Shown here piece after piece: positions 18,565 through 27,133 of a stretch of 64,000 nucleotides of DNA. The DNA comes from Limnoglobus roseus. GTDB lineage: Bacteria; Planctomycetota; Planctomycetia; Gemmatales; Gemmataceae. Positions within the stretch are counted from its first letter, which is position 1; each line of letters begins with the position of its first letter. Below the pieces are notes generated by a model that made no database searches, had not been told where the DNA came from, and saw only the letters and a list, made by a program, of their open reading frames with translations. The translations under genes were made by a program, and so were the position numbers. The stretch is taken from positions 2,914,001-2,978,000 of the forward strand of contig NZ_CP042425.1 of the NCBI RefSeq assembly GCF_008254045.1, in the 5' to 3' direction.

Positions 18565-19544
18565 CGACACCGGAGATTTCGGTGATCATGCCGGCCTGGA
18601 ACCGCGCGGGTTACCTACCCTTAGCCATCCAGTCTGTTGCCGAGCAGACCGTGGCCGCCCGCCTGGAGGTGGTCGTCGCGGACGACGCCTCGACGGACGA
18701 CACGGCCGAGGTCGTGCGTAAGCTCACGGACCGCTGGCGGGAACGCCTGAGAATTACCTACCTCGCCCTTCCGAAAGGGGGCGTCTGTGCCGCCCGCAAC
18801 GCGGCACTAGCCGCCAGTCGCACGCCCCTCGTCGCTTTCCTCGACAGCGACGACGTGTGGGAACCGACGAAATTGGAAGCCCAGGTGGCCCTCCTCGCTA
18901 CGGACGTGGGGGTCGTCCATACAAACTTCCGATACGTCGATGCTGCTGGCCGGTTTACCGACGGGGGCGGACAGCGACCGAACAACCCGGCCCGTGGCGC
19001 GTGCCTGCCGGCCCTGTTGGCGGAGGACACCGTCGTCTTCTCCAGCGTTCTGATGCGGCGGGAGGTCATCGATCGCGCGGCCAAGGACGAGCCGCACGGC
19101 TTGCCGTTCGACCCGGCGTGGGTGTGCGGCGAGGACTACGACCTCCTCCTGCGAGCCGCCCGGCTGACCGGCTTTGGTTACGCAGCGGACGCGCTCGCCC
19201 GATACCGCGTCCACCCCGAGCAGACGGGCATGGCCAACCTGCCCCGCGTCTTCAAGTATCACTGCCAAGTGCAGTTGGATTTCAACACGCGGTGGGGGGC
19301 GGCGTGCGGCTTCCCGCCCCAACGGGGCCAGGACGCCGCACGCGAGTTTCTGTTCGGCCGCGCCGAATCACTATTCTGGCAGCGAGAAGTCGATGTCCTG
19401 CAACAGGTGTGTCGTGTGGCCGACGACCTCCAGTTGTCCGACGCCCGGTTCACCCACCTACTCCGTCGGGCGAACCGGCCCCGGTGGATGTACCGGGTGA
19501 AGGACACTCTCGACTCCCTCTACCAACGACTGGCCTCCCGCTAG
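18561..19544 (+). CDS. Glycosyltransferase family 2, paralogue A of a tandem pair
   Basis: A 327-residue GT2 enzyme. EISVIMPAWNRAGYLPLAIQ, VVADDASTDDT, VCAARNAALAASRTP and FLDSDDVWEPTKLEAQ mark the nucleotide- and metal-binding half; RPNNPARGACLPALLAEDTV and EPHGLPFDPAWVCGEDYDLL form the acceptor half. The whole length aligns with the next gene, including the unusual RPNNPAR and EPHGLPFDP blocks and the PRW-rich tail, so the two arose by tandem duplication. It overlaps the upstream GT by four bases. Confidence 0.9.
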   Translation: MTTPEISVIMPAWNRAGYLPLAIQSVAEQTVAARLEVVVADDASTDDTAEVVRKLTDRWRERLRITYLALPKGGVCAARNAALAASRTPLVAFLDSDDVWEPTKLEAQVALLATDVGVVHTNFRYVDAAGRFTDGGGQRPNNPARGACLPALLAEDTVVFSSVLMRREVIDRAAKDEPHGLPFDPAWVCGEDYDLLLRAARLTGFGYAADALARYRVHPEQTGMANLPRVFKYHCQVQLDFNTRWGAACGFPPQRGQDAAREFLFGRAESLFWQREVDVLQQVCRVADDLQLSDARFTHLLRRANRPRWMYRVKDTLDSLYQRLASR

Positions 19545-19580
19545 TCCCTGCCGCCGACTGGTTTCACCGAAGGAATTGCC

Positions 19581-20549
19581 ATGCCGTTCGATGACGTGTC
19601 CGTCATCATCCCCACTTACAACCGTGCTCGGTACTTACCGGCCACGTTGGCGTCCGTCTGCTCGCAGACTTACCCGGGTCGCATCGAAGTGATCGTCATC
19701 GACGATGGAAGTACCGACGACACCCCGGCCGCGGTGGCCCCGTTCCTGACGCCGGGGATGAGCGGCCGCGTTTCGGTCCACTACCACCGCCGGGGCAAGG
19801 CCGGCGTGTGCTCCGCCAGGACCGCGGGCTTAACGCTGTCCCGCTGCCCGCTCGTGGCGTTCCTCGACAGCGACGACGTTTGGGAACCGGAGAAGCTCGA
19901 ACACCAGGCCGCCCAACTCTCGACCGACGTCCGCCTCACGCACACTGACTTCCGGTACATTAACACGGCCGGAGCGTTCATCGACACGCAGGGCCAGCGG
20001 CCGAACAACCCCGCCCGTGAGGCCTGCTTGCCGCAACTGCTCCGCGAGGATACGGTCGTCTTTTCCAGCGTGTTGGCGGACCGGGAGGTGATCGACCGGG
20101 CGGCGGCCGCGGAACCGCACGGCCTGCCGTTCGACCCGGTCTGGACGAACGGCCAGGACTACGACCTCTTGCTCCGGTGCGCCCGGCTCACGCGGTTCGG
20201 GTTCGTGCCCCGACCGCTGACCCGGTACCGCGTCCACCCGGACCAGAACGCCATGGGAAACCTGCCCCGCGTTTACGGATTTCACTGCCGCGTGCAGATG
20301 AGTTTCTGCGACCGGTGGGGGGCAGCGTGCGGGTTGCCGGCCGAGGCGGGGCGGGACGCCGCCCGCGAGTTCCTGTTCAGCCGAACCGAATCGATGTACT
20401 GGCAGCGGAAGTTGGGGTCCATTCGCCCGCTCTGCGACTTGGCCGACCAATTGGGCCTCGCCGACGAGCGGTTCGCCCGCCTACGCCGTCTCGCCCGCCG
20501 CCCGCGGTGGCTCCTGCGACTCAGGGACGTGGTCGATCGGATCCGGTAA
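19581..20549 (+). CDS. Glycosyltransferase family 2, paralogue B of a tandem pair
   Basis: A 322-residue GT2 enzyme and the sister of the preceding gene. SVIIPTYNRARYLPATLAS, VIVIDDGSTDDTPA, SARTAGLTLSRCP and FLDSDDVWEPEKLEHQ are visible, then RPNNPAREACLPQLLREDTV and EPHGLPFDPVWTNGQDYDLL. The acceptor-loop Glu of copy A (GEDYD) is Gln here (GQDYD), a change that may alter acid/base or acceptor contacts. It begins 36 bases after copy A. Its last 29 bases overlap the 3' end of the convergent GT4 gene. Confidence 0.9.
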   Translation: MPFDDVSVIIPTYNRARYLPATLASVCSQTYPGRIEVIVIDDGSTDDTPAAVAPFLTPGMSGRVSVHYHRRGKAGVCSARTAGLTLSRCPLVAFLDSDDVWEPEKLEHQAAQLSTDVRLTHTDFRYINTAGAFIDTQGQRPNNPAREACLPQLLREDTVVFSSVLADREVIDRAAAAEPHGLPFDPVWTNGQDYDLLLRCARLTRFGFVPRPLTRYRVHPDQNAMGNLPRVYGFHCRVQMSFCDRWGAACGLPAEAGRDAAREFLFSRTESMYWQRKLGSIRPLCDLADQLGLADERFARLRRLARRPRWLLRLRDVVDRIR

Positions 20550-21723
20550 GGTGGTCGGCCGCGACTTCGCGGTAGACGGCCAAGGTCTCTTCAGCCATTT
20601 TTCGCCACGAAAACGCCTTGCGGCGCGCGTGTCCCCGGACGACTAAATCGGCCGCCACCTCCGGCGACCGCAGCACCCGCAGGACCGCCTCCGCCATCGC
20701 TTCCTCGTCGCCCGGGGGAACAAGAATGCCCGCATCGCCAAGAACCTCGGGCAGTGCCCCGGCGGCCGTACACACGATCGGAACACCTGCGGCCATTGCC
20801 TCAAGAAGAATCATCCCGAAACCCTCGTAGTGGGACGCCAAGACGAAAGCGCTTGCCCCACCGTACAGCCCAGTTAGTTGCTCGTTGGACACGTACCCCG
20901 TGAAGACGACATGATCGCCAACGCCGTTCGCCGTGCACGCTGCCCGCACGCGATGGGCCTCGGGCGTGTCGTCTGCACCAGCGATTACTAGCTGCAAATG
21001 TCCGCCAATCGAGGCCTGGACTCGGGCGAATACTCGGATTAGAGTGGGGAGGTTCTTCCGCTCGACGACGGACCCGACGAATAAAACGTACCGCTCGGTC
21101 AGTCGAAATTCCCGACGAACAGAATCGATACAATTAGAATTTTGCGCGTTTTCCCCTTCGTGATTTCCGCCCTGGTAGATAATATACTTCCCAAGTGGTA
21201 ACTTTCCCACCTTGGTGAGGTCAGCCATCGTGCACTTCGAAAGCGCGATGACTGCATCGGCACGATTCAAACAGTTTTGCACGGCCACCTGGTGTCGCAC
21301 ACCCTCCTCTCCTACTGACAGAACGGCTTGGGCAATATCGTGGTACGTAACCACTTGTGGGACCGTCGTTTTCCGAGGTAGGTAGTGATTCGGGCCGTGA
21401 AAGACATCAAGGCGCAGGCGGCGGATGACGCGGGGGAGGACCCACCGGTCAAAGACACGAAAGTACCTTTTGTAAAATAAGTCCGGCACCGCCACAGGAA
21501 CATGGCGGAAGTTGGAACTTATTGGCGAAAATTGATGTCCTAGTGAAGAGTTCCAACACTGAGTACGGTAAATTAGGAAGTATTGGTTCTTTGTATCGAC
21601 TTCGCTAAGTGCCTTAAGAAGGTGGATGACATGCCAGCCGATGCCCGACGGCCGATGCTCCAACACATTTGTGAAAATCCCCACTCGCAAGGGGCGAGAG
21701 TCGAGGCCGGGGGGCAAGTCCAT
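20521..21723 (-). CDS. Glycosyltransferase family 4 (GT-B)
   Basis: A 400-residue GT-B enzyme. RVGIFTNVLEHRPSGIGWHV opens the acceptor domain, VDVFHGPNHYLP-like and VVTYHDIAQ segments follow, and the C-terminal half carries YVLFVGSVVERKNLPTLIRV and the donor motif SHYEGFGMILLEAMAAGVP. ATG 21723 lies four bases after GGAGG; ATG 21726 is immediately upstream. It points away from the next GT4 gene and overlaps the preceding convergent gene by 29 bases. The N-terminal half (about 21120-21700) is AT-richer than the C-terminal half, another hint of mosaic history. Confidence 0.9.
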   Translation of the reverse strand: MDLPPGLDSRPLRVGIFTNVLEHRPSGIGWHVIHLLKALSEVDTKNQYFLIYRTQCWNSSLGHQFSPISSNFRHVPVAVPDLFYKRYFRVFDRWVLPRVIRRLRLDVFHGPNHYLPRKTTVPQVVTYHDIAQAVLSVGEEGVRHQVAVQNCLNRADAVIALSKCTMADLTKVGKLPLGKYIIYQGGNHEGENAQNSNCIDSVRREFRLTERYVLFVGSVVERKNLPTLIRVFARVQASIGGHLQLVIAGADDTPEAHRVRAACTANGVGDHVVFTGYVSNEQLTGLYGGASAFVLASHYEGFGMILLEAMAAGVPIVCTAAGALPEVLGDAGILVPPGDEEAMAEAVLRVLRSPEVAADLVVRGHARRKAFSWRKMAEETLAVYREVAADHLTGSDRPRP

Positions 21724-21780
21724 CATTCCTCCAACCCAACAATAGATGTCCAGGATGATACGGCGGAACACCCTGCGCTG

Positions 21781-23001
21781 GTGCTCAATGCGCTGGACGC
21801 GACTGGGAAACCCCGCTTACCGAAAATCTTATTACTTTCCCAAATTTTCCCCCCCAGGGTGGGGGGGAGTGGGCAGTACTTCTGGGAAATCGTCCGTCGA
21901 ATGCCCGAAGACCGCATCGTGGTTATGACCGATTCGATCGACGGGGGCGATGTTTTCGACGCGACTCACCCGGTGCCGACGGTTCGTCTGCCGATGGCCT
22001 TCGCGGAAACCGGCGGTCTCAGTCGGCGTGGCTTCCTGGAGTATTGGCGGTTCGCCCGGAAAGTTCGAGAGGTCTGCGATCGGCACGAGATCGACTTCAT
22101 CTGGTGTGGCCGCTGCGTGCCGGAAGGGTGGGTCGCCTGGCAGGTGAACCGGCTCACCGGGCTTCCTTACCTCGTATCGGCCCACGGGGAAGAGGTCACC
22201 CTTCCCGTTGCGGGGGGGCAGTCGGGCGTAATGACCAGCCGACAGCATCGTTGGATGGCCCGCCAAGTCTTCAAACGAGCGGCCGGGGTGGTGGCCAACA
22301 GCGACAACACCCGCCGAATTCTCCGCTCCGACTGGGCCGTCCCGGGCGGCCGCCTCCACCGCCTGACGCCCGGAGTCGATTCCGACTTCTTCCGCCCCGT
22401 TGATCCCTGCCCAGCCACGCGGTACCGTCTCGGGTGGACCAACCGCCGCGTTCTGGTCACCGTGGGTCGCCTTCACGCCCGCAAGGGGCACGGGTTGATG
22501 TTGGCAGCCCTGCGACGGGTCCGCGAGGAGGTGCCGAACGTTCTGTACGCCATCGTTGGGGACGGCCCCGAACGAGAAAATTTGGCCCGTCAGGTCGCCG
22601 ACCTGCGGCTCCAAAATCATGTGCAGTTTTTCGGCGAAGCCGAACGGGCCATGATGCTCCAAATCTACCAACAAGCGGATGCGTTCGTCCTCCCGAACCG
22701 CCAAGTCGGGACCGAAATTGAAGGGTTCGGGATGGTGCTCCTGGAGGCCCAGGCGTGTGGCAAGCCGGTAATCGCGGGGGCTTCCGGGGGGACGGCGGAG
22801 ACGCTGCGTCAGTTCGAGACGGGCCTGCTGGTGGACGCCACGGACACCGACGCCCTAGCTTCGGCTGCCTGCCTGTTGCTCTTGAACCCTCAACTCTCCG
22901 AACGGATGGGAAGGGCTGCCCGCGCGTGGGCCCTTCAGCAGTTCAAGTGGACCGCCCTCGTTGAGCAGTTCGGAGGACTGGTTGCGAACATGCCAGATTA
23001 G
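21781..23001 (+). CDS. Glycosyltransferase family 4 (GT-B)
   Basis: A 406-residue GT-B enzyme. KILLLSQIFPPRVGGSGQYF is the glycine-rich start of GT4 phosphatidylinositol-mannosyltransferase-like enzymes; VTVGRLHARKGHGLMLAALR and NRQVGTEIEGFGMVLLEAQA contain the donor-site Glu residues. The frame stays open far upstream, but GTG 21781 is preferred because earlier starts would run through the divergent GT4 gene. The coding start has C7 and G7 runs (21849-21855 and 21861-21867). The stop codon lies inside a long perfect hairpin, so this is the end of the glycan locus. Confidence 0.88.
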   Translation: MLNALDATGKPRLPKILLLSQIFPPRVGGSGQYFWEIVRRMPEDRIVVMTDSIDGGDVFDATHPVPTVRLPMAFAETGGLSRRGFLEYWRFARKVREVCDRHEIDFIWCGRCVPEGWVAWQVNRLTGLPYLVSAHGEEVTLPVAGGQSGVMTSRQHRWMARQVFKRAAGVVANSDNTRRILRSDWAVPGGRLHRLTPGVDSDFFRPVDPCPATRYRLGWTNRRVLVTVGRLHARKGHGLMLAALRRVREEVPNVLYAIVGDGPERENLARQVADLRLQNHVQFFGEAERAMMLQIYQQADAFVLPNRQVGTEIEGFGMVLLEAQACGKPVIAGASGGTAETLRQFETGLLVDATDTDALASAACLLLLNPQLSERMGRAARAWALQQFKWTALVEQFGGLVANMPD

Positions 23002-23033
23002 CCCCGCGGGCCGGGGCTAATCTGGCTTAATTT
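22992..23033 (+). terminator. Perfect 15-bp hairpin overlapping the GT4 stop codon
   Basis: Arms 22992-23006 and 23012-23026 are perfectly complementary with a five-base CGGGC loop, followed by TTAATTT. The TAG stop at 22999-23001 lies in the left arm. The outer arm sequence GCCAGATTA is not GC-rich while the inner part is, so folding is very stable. This is best read as the terminator of the glycan locus; the T-tract is short, so termination could also be Rho-assisted or the hairpin could protect the mRNA 3' end. Confidence 0.75.
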
Positions 23034-23633
23034 GACGAAGTACCCCGCGCCGGAAAGCCTGGTAATCCGCGACCCAAAGCAGTTTACCGACCCGATGGAC
23101 GGCAATGCCCCGGCCAGCGCTGGTCAAGTTGGCGAGACCGATTGCCCGGAATTGCGAGGGGGCGACTCCGGGGTACTCACCACTTCAACAACCCGCCCCA
23201 CCTACCTGAGAGTGGGCAAAAGTACTCCTGGCCAATGGAGTTCGATCGTGTGGCACCGACCTAGCGATGTTGGCACGTCATCTTCATCGCGGTCGTCGGG
23301 CAGGCCTGAATAGACAGGCACCTCTCGACGGTGTGGGATCCCTCGTGGGGCCAGCGGCGTCAAGACGCGGGTCAAGGTCTCGCCATATTCGGGTAAAAGA
23401 AGCCAAACTCTTGCGACGGAAATTTGCTATTGCGACGGCCTTTTGACGAGAATTTGCAGCCGAATAGTGAATCTGGTTCATCTACGTCGTTAAATTGTTC
23501 AGTTTCCAGTTGCAACTTTGAGGCGATGACATTATCGTTATAACCATTACGATTCCCCCCTAATGTGTCGTGTTGACGAATCGCTGATTCGCTCACGATC
23601 CCTCAGCCATTTTGCCCCGTGGGAGGTTCAACA
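23034..23633. other. Intergenic region, 600 bases, lower GC towards the right
   Basis: No convincing coding frame is present. The right half (about 23400-23600) is AT-richer and is the likely promoter region for the exported protein that follows; a TAAAT-rich stretch near 23490 and several TTG-type hexamers occur but no clean -35/-10 pair with good spacing could be singled out. No repeat or tRNA was recognised. Confidence 0.5.
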
Positions 23634-24374
23634 GTGAAACAGTGGTTCCGACTCGTTGCGGTCGTTTTTCTCGTGAGTGCTAGTGCCCGACAGGCGAGTG
23701 CCGCATTCATCCCAGCGGGTGTCCAGAATGACGTGTCCATGAATACGGTTCTGAACACTTGGGGGTGGACCATTGCCTATCAAGGTTCGTATGGGGATAA
23801 GGTGTCGATCGCGGACATGTTCGCGAATGCCACGGGCGACTACGTGATGCTGGCCGCCGCCCGGACCGGTACCATGGCTAACCCGACCATGACCTTCGAC
23901 GTCTTGGCGGCGGCCCTCAAAACCGATGTGCTGACCTACACCGCCTTCAATCAGACAACATCAACGAACGGTACGAATTTCTACTACAACGGGTCCGCGA
24001 TGGGATTTGCCCTTGGCGGCGATCCGATTAACCAAGGCAGCCTCACTCAAGGCACGGCCGATGTCGGTGTTTCTCATGGAGAGCAACGACTCAGTTGGAA
24101 CACGAGTGTCGCTGGCGGGGCGTATGAGCCTATGGGCTATACCCAAAGTCCAAACTTTGTTATGCCTGGGTATCGATCCGGAAATAACGCGGGAAGCACT
24201 GACGCTTTTTATTCGTCTTTCACCCGTTATGTGTTGACGGCGAATGCTGGACCTGTTGCACCAAGCGCGATCACTGCCCCCGCCCCAGCCGGCCTCGCCT
24301 TGGGGATCATCGGGATCGGCAGTCTCCTCGGGTGCGGCGGGTTCCGGCGGCGGAAGGCTGCCCCCGCTGCGTGA
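23634..24374 (+). CDS. Secreted protein with PEP-CTERM-like sorting tail
   Basis: A 246-residue exported protein. The N-terminus is a signal peptide (KQWFRLVAVVFLVSASARQ then ASAAF, cleavage expected after ASA). The middle is rich in Ala, Gly, Asn, Thr and Tyr and matches no family I know. The C-terminus APAPAGLALGIIGIGSLLG followed by CGGFRRRK has the three-part layout of PEP-CTERM signals (Pro-rich motif, hydrophobic helix, Arg cluster), which direct proteins to an exosortase/EpsH-type sorting system. GTG 23634 is chosen because GGGAGG lies seven bases upstream. Proximity to a glycan locus is typical of PEP-CTERM substrates, though no exosortase gene is in the window. Confidence 0.8.
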   Translation: MKQWFRLVAVVFLVSASARQASAAFIPAGVQNDVSMNTVLNTWGWTIAYQGSYGDKVSIADMFANATGDYVMLAAARTGTMANPTMTFDVLAAALKTDVLTYTAFNQTTSTNGTNFYYNGSAMGFALGGDPINQGSLTQGTADVGVSHGEQRLSWNTSVAGGAYEPMGYTQSPNFVMPGYRSGNNAGSTDAFYSSFTRYVLTANAGPVAPSAITAPAPAGLALGIIGIGSLLGCGGFRRRKAAPAA

Positions 24375-24395
24375 TCGAACTCCTACAATCCCGAG

Positions 24396-24432
24396 GCCCC
24401 AGAGTGATTCCTGGGGCATTTTCGTTTTTTTT
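24396..24432 (+). terminator. Intrinsic terminator after the PEP-CTERM-like gene
   Basis: GCCCCAG (24396-24402) and CTGGGGC (24411-24417) form a 7-bp stem with an 8-base loop, followed by ATTTTCG and a run of eight T. It begins 22 bases after the stop codon and is a standard Rho-independent signal. Confidence 0.85.
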
Positions 24433-24886
24433 GTCTGTTGCCTGTCAAGTAACGGGCGAAAAGTCGCCTCAAAGTCCTCATTTTAGCTATTTCGGCCCTT
24501 CCAATACACATGGCAGCGGCACTTGGCCCATTGCTCAAGAACATCGCTGTGCCGGCTGAGTTGGACTTGCTCTGAAGTCCTACCATGAATGTGGGGCCTT
24601 CAGACGTCTTTCGTGTCTTTCCACAAGTATGCCCATTACGCGGCGGGGCCATTGCCCAAAACACCTCAGGTGGAATATGATGGGCACAGGTGTAACGATT
24701 CGTGAGACTCCACCACCAAGACGCCGAGTTCAAATTTCTCGGTTCATGCTGGCGGACGGGGTGAAATCTCACGCAACCCATTTTCTCCTTATCACACACC
24801 TTCCGTGCCCGATTATACTAGAGTTACCACACGCTCAGTCTCGGAGTTTCCAAACCGAGACTTCGCTCATTCTTCAGGAGTCTGTA
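24433..24886. other. Intergenic region upstream of a DUF1559 gene
   Basis: About 450 bases without a supported gene. A TATACT hexamer near 24815 is a plausible -10 element for the downstream DUF1559 gene, with a weak -35 candidate about 17 bases before it. Short frames here have no protein-like profile. Nothing else was recognised. Confidence 0.4.
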
Positions 24887-25879
24887 ATGGCCACACGCCC
24901 ACACACCAACCGGAACCGCTTGGCGTTCACGCTGATCGAATTACTGGTCGTGATTGCGATCATCGGGGTTCTGATCGGCCTCTTGTTGCCGGCCGTGCAG
25001 AAGGTGCGGGAGGCGGCCGCCCGGGCGAAGTGCCTGAACAACCTCAAGCAACTCGGCCTGGGCATCCACGGGTACGAGACGACGAACTTCAAACTGCCCC
25101 CCGGCGTCGAGGGGGCCGTGCCGAAGATCCCGACCCCCCCGCCGACCGTCGCCGCCAACGTCACCACCGGGACGGCGTGGACGACGTACATCCTGCCGAA
25201 CATCGAGCAGGACAACGTCTTCCGCCTGTACAGTTTCGGGACGGACTACAACAACGCGACCAACCTGCCCGTCCCGACCAAGAAGATCCCGATCTTCCTG
25301 TGCCCGTCCGCGGAAATCGCCCTGACGGACGACAACACGGAGTACTCCGGGGGGGTGCAGCCGTTCTCGCACCACTACTACGGGGTGTCCGGGCCGAACG
25401 GCGACTACACGCCGCCCGGGGGCACGCTGGTGGCGGCCAAGTACTTCGACACCACGACCAAGACGGCGGCCACGGGGGGGATGCTGCGGCCGCTGATCGA
25501 CCCGAGCCTCGCCCCGAAGTTCACGGACATCACGGACGGCCTGTCGACGACGCTCCTGGTCGCCGAGGTCGCGCGGGACGCCCAGCCGAACGAGACGAAC
25601 CGTCCGAGCCCGTACTACCGGGCGTGGACGAAGGGGTTCAACAGTACGACGCCGGCCGGTTCGATGGGGGCGTGCAAGAACGTGACGTACGGCATCAACA
25701 CGGTGCCGACGGGGACGTACACGATCAACGACATCCCGTTCGGGAGCAACCACATCGGCGGGTGCAACGTGCTCATGGGCGACGGCAGCTCGACGTTCAT
25801 GAACGCGCGGGTGGACCTGGCCATCGTCAAGTCGCTCGCCAGCGGCAAGGGCAAGGAAGCCGTGTCCGTCCCCGACTAA
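24887..25879 (+). CDS. DUF1559 prepilin-type protein
   Basis: A 330-residue protein of the planctomycete-expanded DUF1559 family. After a short basic leader (RNRLAF) comes the type IV prepilin methylation segment [20 protein letters not shown] and then [20 protein letters not shown], the family hallmark. The C-terminal half carries the [16 protein letters not shown] motif ([13 protein letters not shown]). It should be processed by prepilin peptidase and displayed at the cell envelope, where function is unknown. ATG 24887 has CAGGAG at about eight bases. Its own promoter and terminator surround it, so it is monocistronic. Confidence 0.93.
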   Translation: MATRPHTNRNRLAFTLIELLVVIAIIGVLIGLLLPAVQKVREAAARAKCLNNLKQLGLGIHGYETTNFKLPPGVEGAVPKIPTPPPTVAANVTTGTAWTTYILPNIEQDNVFRLYSFGTDYNNATNLPVPTKKIPIFLCPSAEIALTDDNTEYSGGVQPFSHHYYGVSGPNGDYTPPGGTLVAAKYFDTTTKTAATGGMLRPLIDPSLAPKFTDITDGLSTTLLVAEVARDAQPNETNRPSPYYRAWTKGFNSTTPAGSMGACKNVTYGINTVPTGTYTINDIPFGSNHIGGCNVLMGDGSSTFMNARVDLAIVKSLASGKGKEAVSVPD

Positions 25880-25907
25880 GGCTTCTACTCGCCTCAGATC
25901 CTAGAAG

Positions 25908-25934
25908 GAGCCGTCCGCCGGGGCGGCTCTTTTC
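25908..25934 (+). terminator. Intrinsic terminator after the DUF1559 gene
   Basis: GAGCCGTCC (25908-25916) pairs with GGGCGGCTC (25921-25929), including one G-T pair, around a GCCG loop, followed by TTTTCG. It lies 28 bases after the stop. Confidence 0.82.
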
Positions 25935-26322
25935 GTCCCCCGCGATCGGACATTTTTCCCGGAAGCTACACTTCTCTCTGCCATCACGGGGCCAAAGGTG
26001 ATGCAGGGAGTGCCAGTTTACAACTTCTTATTTCCAGTCGGATGCCATCAGGGGCCACAAACTGGATTCTCTGCGGCCGCTGGAATCGTCCACTTGGGCT
26101 CTGTCGCGTCAGTGGGGCAGGGCCTCACGTCACGCAGGTCGCGACCCTGACCTTGCGGAACACGCAGTAACGGCCAAGTTCGCCGAGAGCCAACACTCCT
26201 GTCAACGAGCACCCGCTGCGGCGCGTTGACCGAGGTGAGCCGGCGAATACATGGCCGGTGTCGGCTCGCGTCGTTGTCGGCTAATGTTCTGGGCGACGGC
26301 AGAACGCTCCTGGGAGAGACCA
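25935..26322. other. Intergenic region with a possible transposase N-terminus relic
   Basis: No intact gene. On the minus strand around 26060-26150 a short frame reads RPCPTDATEPKWTIPAAAEN, which resembles the YPTDLTDAQWALLxPLLP opening of IS5-type transposases, then stops. It has no start or continuation and is at most a relic. The rest shows nothing recognisable. Confidence 0.3.
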
Positions 26323-26997
26323 ATGCAATCGGACGAGGTTTTTCGATCCCCGCTCGGCCCCGCGGTTTTGTCGAAGGGGGATTGGCTGAGACGGCTGGAC
26401 GCCCTCAAACGGGCGAGCGCCGGCAGGGGCTCCTCAGCCGACCCACACCTCGCCGCGGTGGCCCTACTGGCCGCCTCGGAGGCGGAGGATCGCCTCGCGG
26501 CGGTGGAGGCGGTCGTGCGGATCGGGTCCCCCGTCTTGCCACTCCTAATGGCAGCCCTCGCGTATACCCCGGCCGAGGAAGCCAATGTTCGTCGGGCGGT
26601 GGTCATTGCGCTCGGCCGTCTCGGGCCGGCCGCCCGCGAGGCCCTGCCCCTGCTGCGGTCGCTCGCGGGCGACCCCTGGCTTGGGGCCTGCGTCCATGCA
26701 GCCATTGCCCGAATCGATTCGAGGGGGCGGGTCGCCGGGGTGGTTCTGTTGGTTGCGGCCGCTGCTGTGGGGGTGGGTGTCGTGACCCTGCTGCCGCTCG
26801 GCCGGGTCAGCCCGGTCGCAGCGGCTGCGGGTGTCGTCGGAGCGTGCGTGGTGCTCGGCGTGTTGTGGACCCGGCCAGGTCCGGCGGCGTTGGCGTGGGG
26901 GTTCGTTGTCGTGGCTGCGGCGGTGATCTCTGTCGGGGTAGCCGGTGGCCTTTCGGATGTCTTGGGGCGGGTCACGCGCGCCCTCGGAGGTCCGTAA
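26323..26997 (+). CDS. HEAT-repeat protein with C-terminal membrane helices
   Basis: A 224-residue protein. Residues about 45-130 consist of alpha-helical HEAT-like repeats (LLAASEAEDRLAAVEAVVRI, then ANVRRAVVIALGRLGPAARE) as in PBS-lyase/HEAT adaptor proteins of planctomycetes. The C-terminal ~90 residues contain three hydrophobic helices rich in Val/Ala. It may act as a cytoplasmic scaffold tethered to the membrane; no enzymatic motif is seen. ATG 26323 follows GGGAGA at about six bases. The opposite strand is open over the same stretch but has a low-complexity, shadow-type composition. Confidence 0.72.
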   Translation: MQSDEVFRSPLGPAVLSKGDWLRRLDALKRASAGRGSSADPHLAAVALLAASEAEDRLAAVEAVVRIGSPVLPLLMAALAYTPAEEANVRRAVVIALGRLGPAAREALPLLRSLAGDPWLGACVHAAIARIDSRGRVAGVVLLVAAAAVGVGVVTLLPLGRVSPVAAAAGVVGACVVLGVLWTRPGPAALAWGFVVVAAAVISVGVAGGLSDVLGRVTRALGGP

Positions 26998-27133
26998 CCC
27001 TCGCACTTCCCTGTACCCGCCGTAAATGACGCCTTCGCGGCAAGGCATTCGCACGCGACGGCCGCGGTCTGATCGGTCCAGTGGATCGGAATAATCCGTA
27101 GCTCGGCGAGCAACCGTCCTGCCTGCCCCGGGT

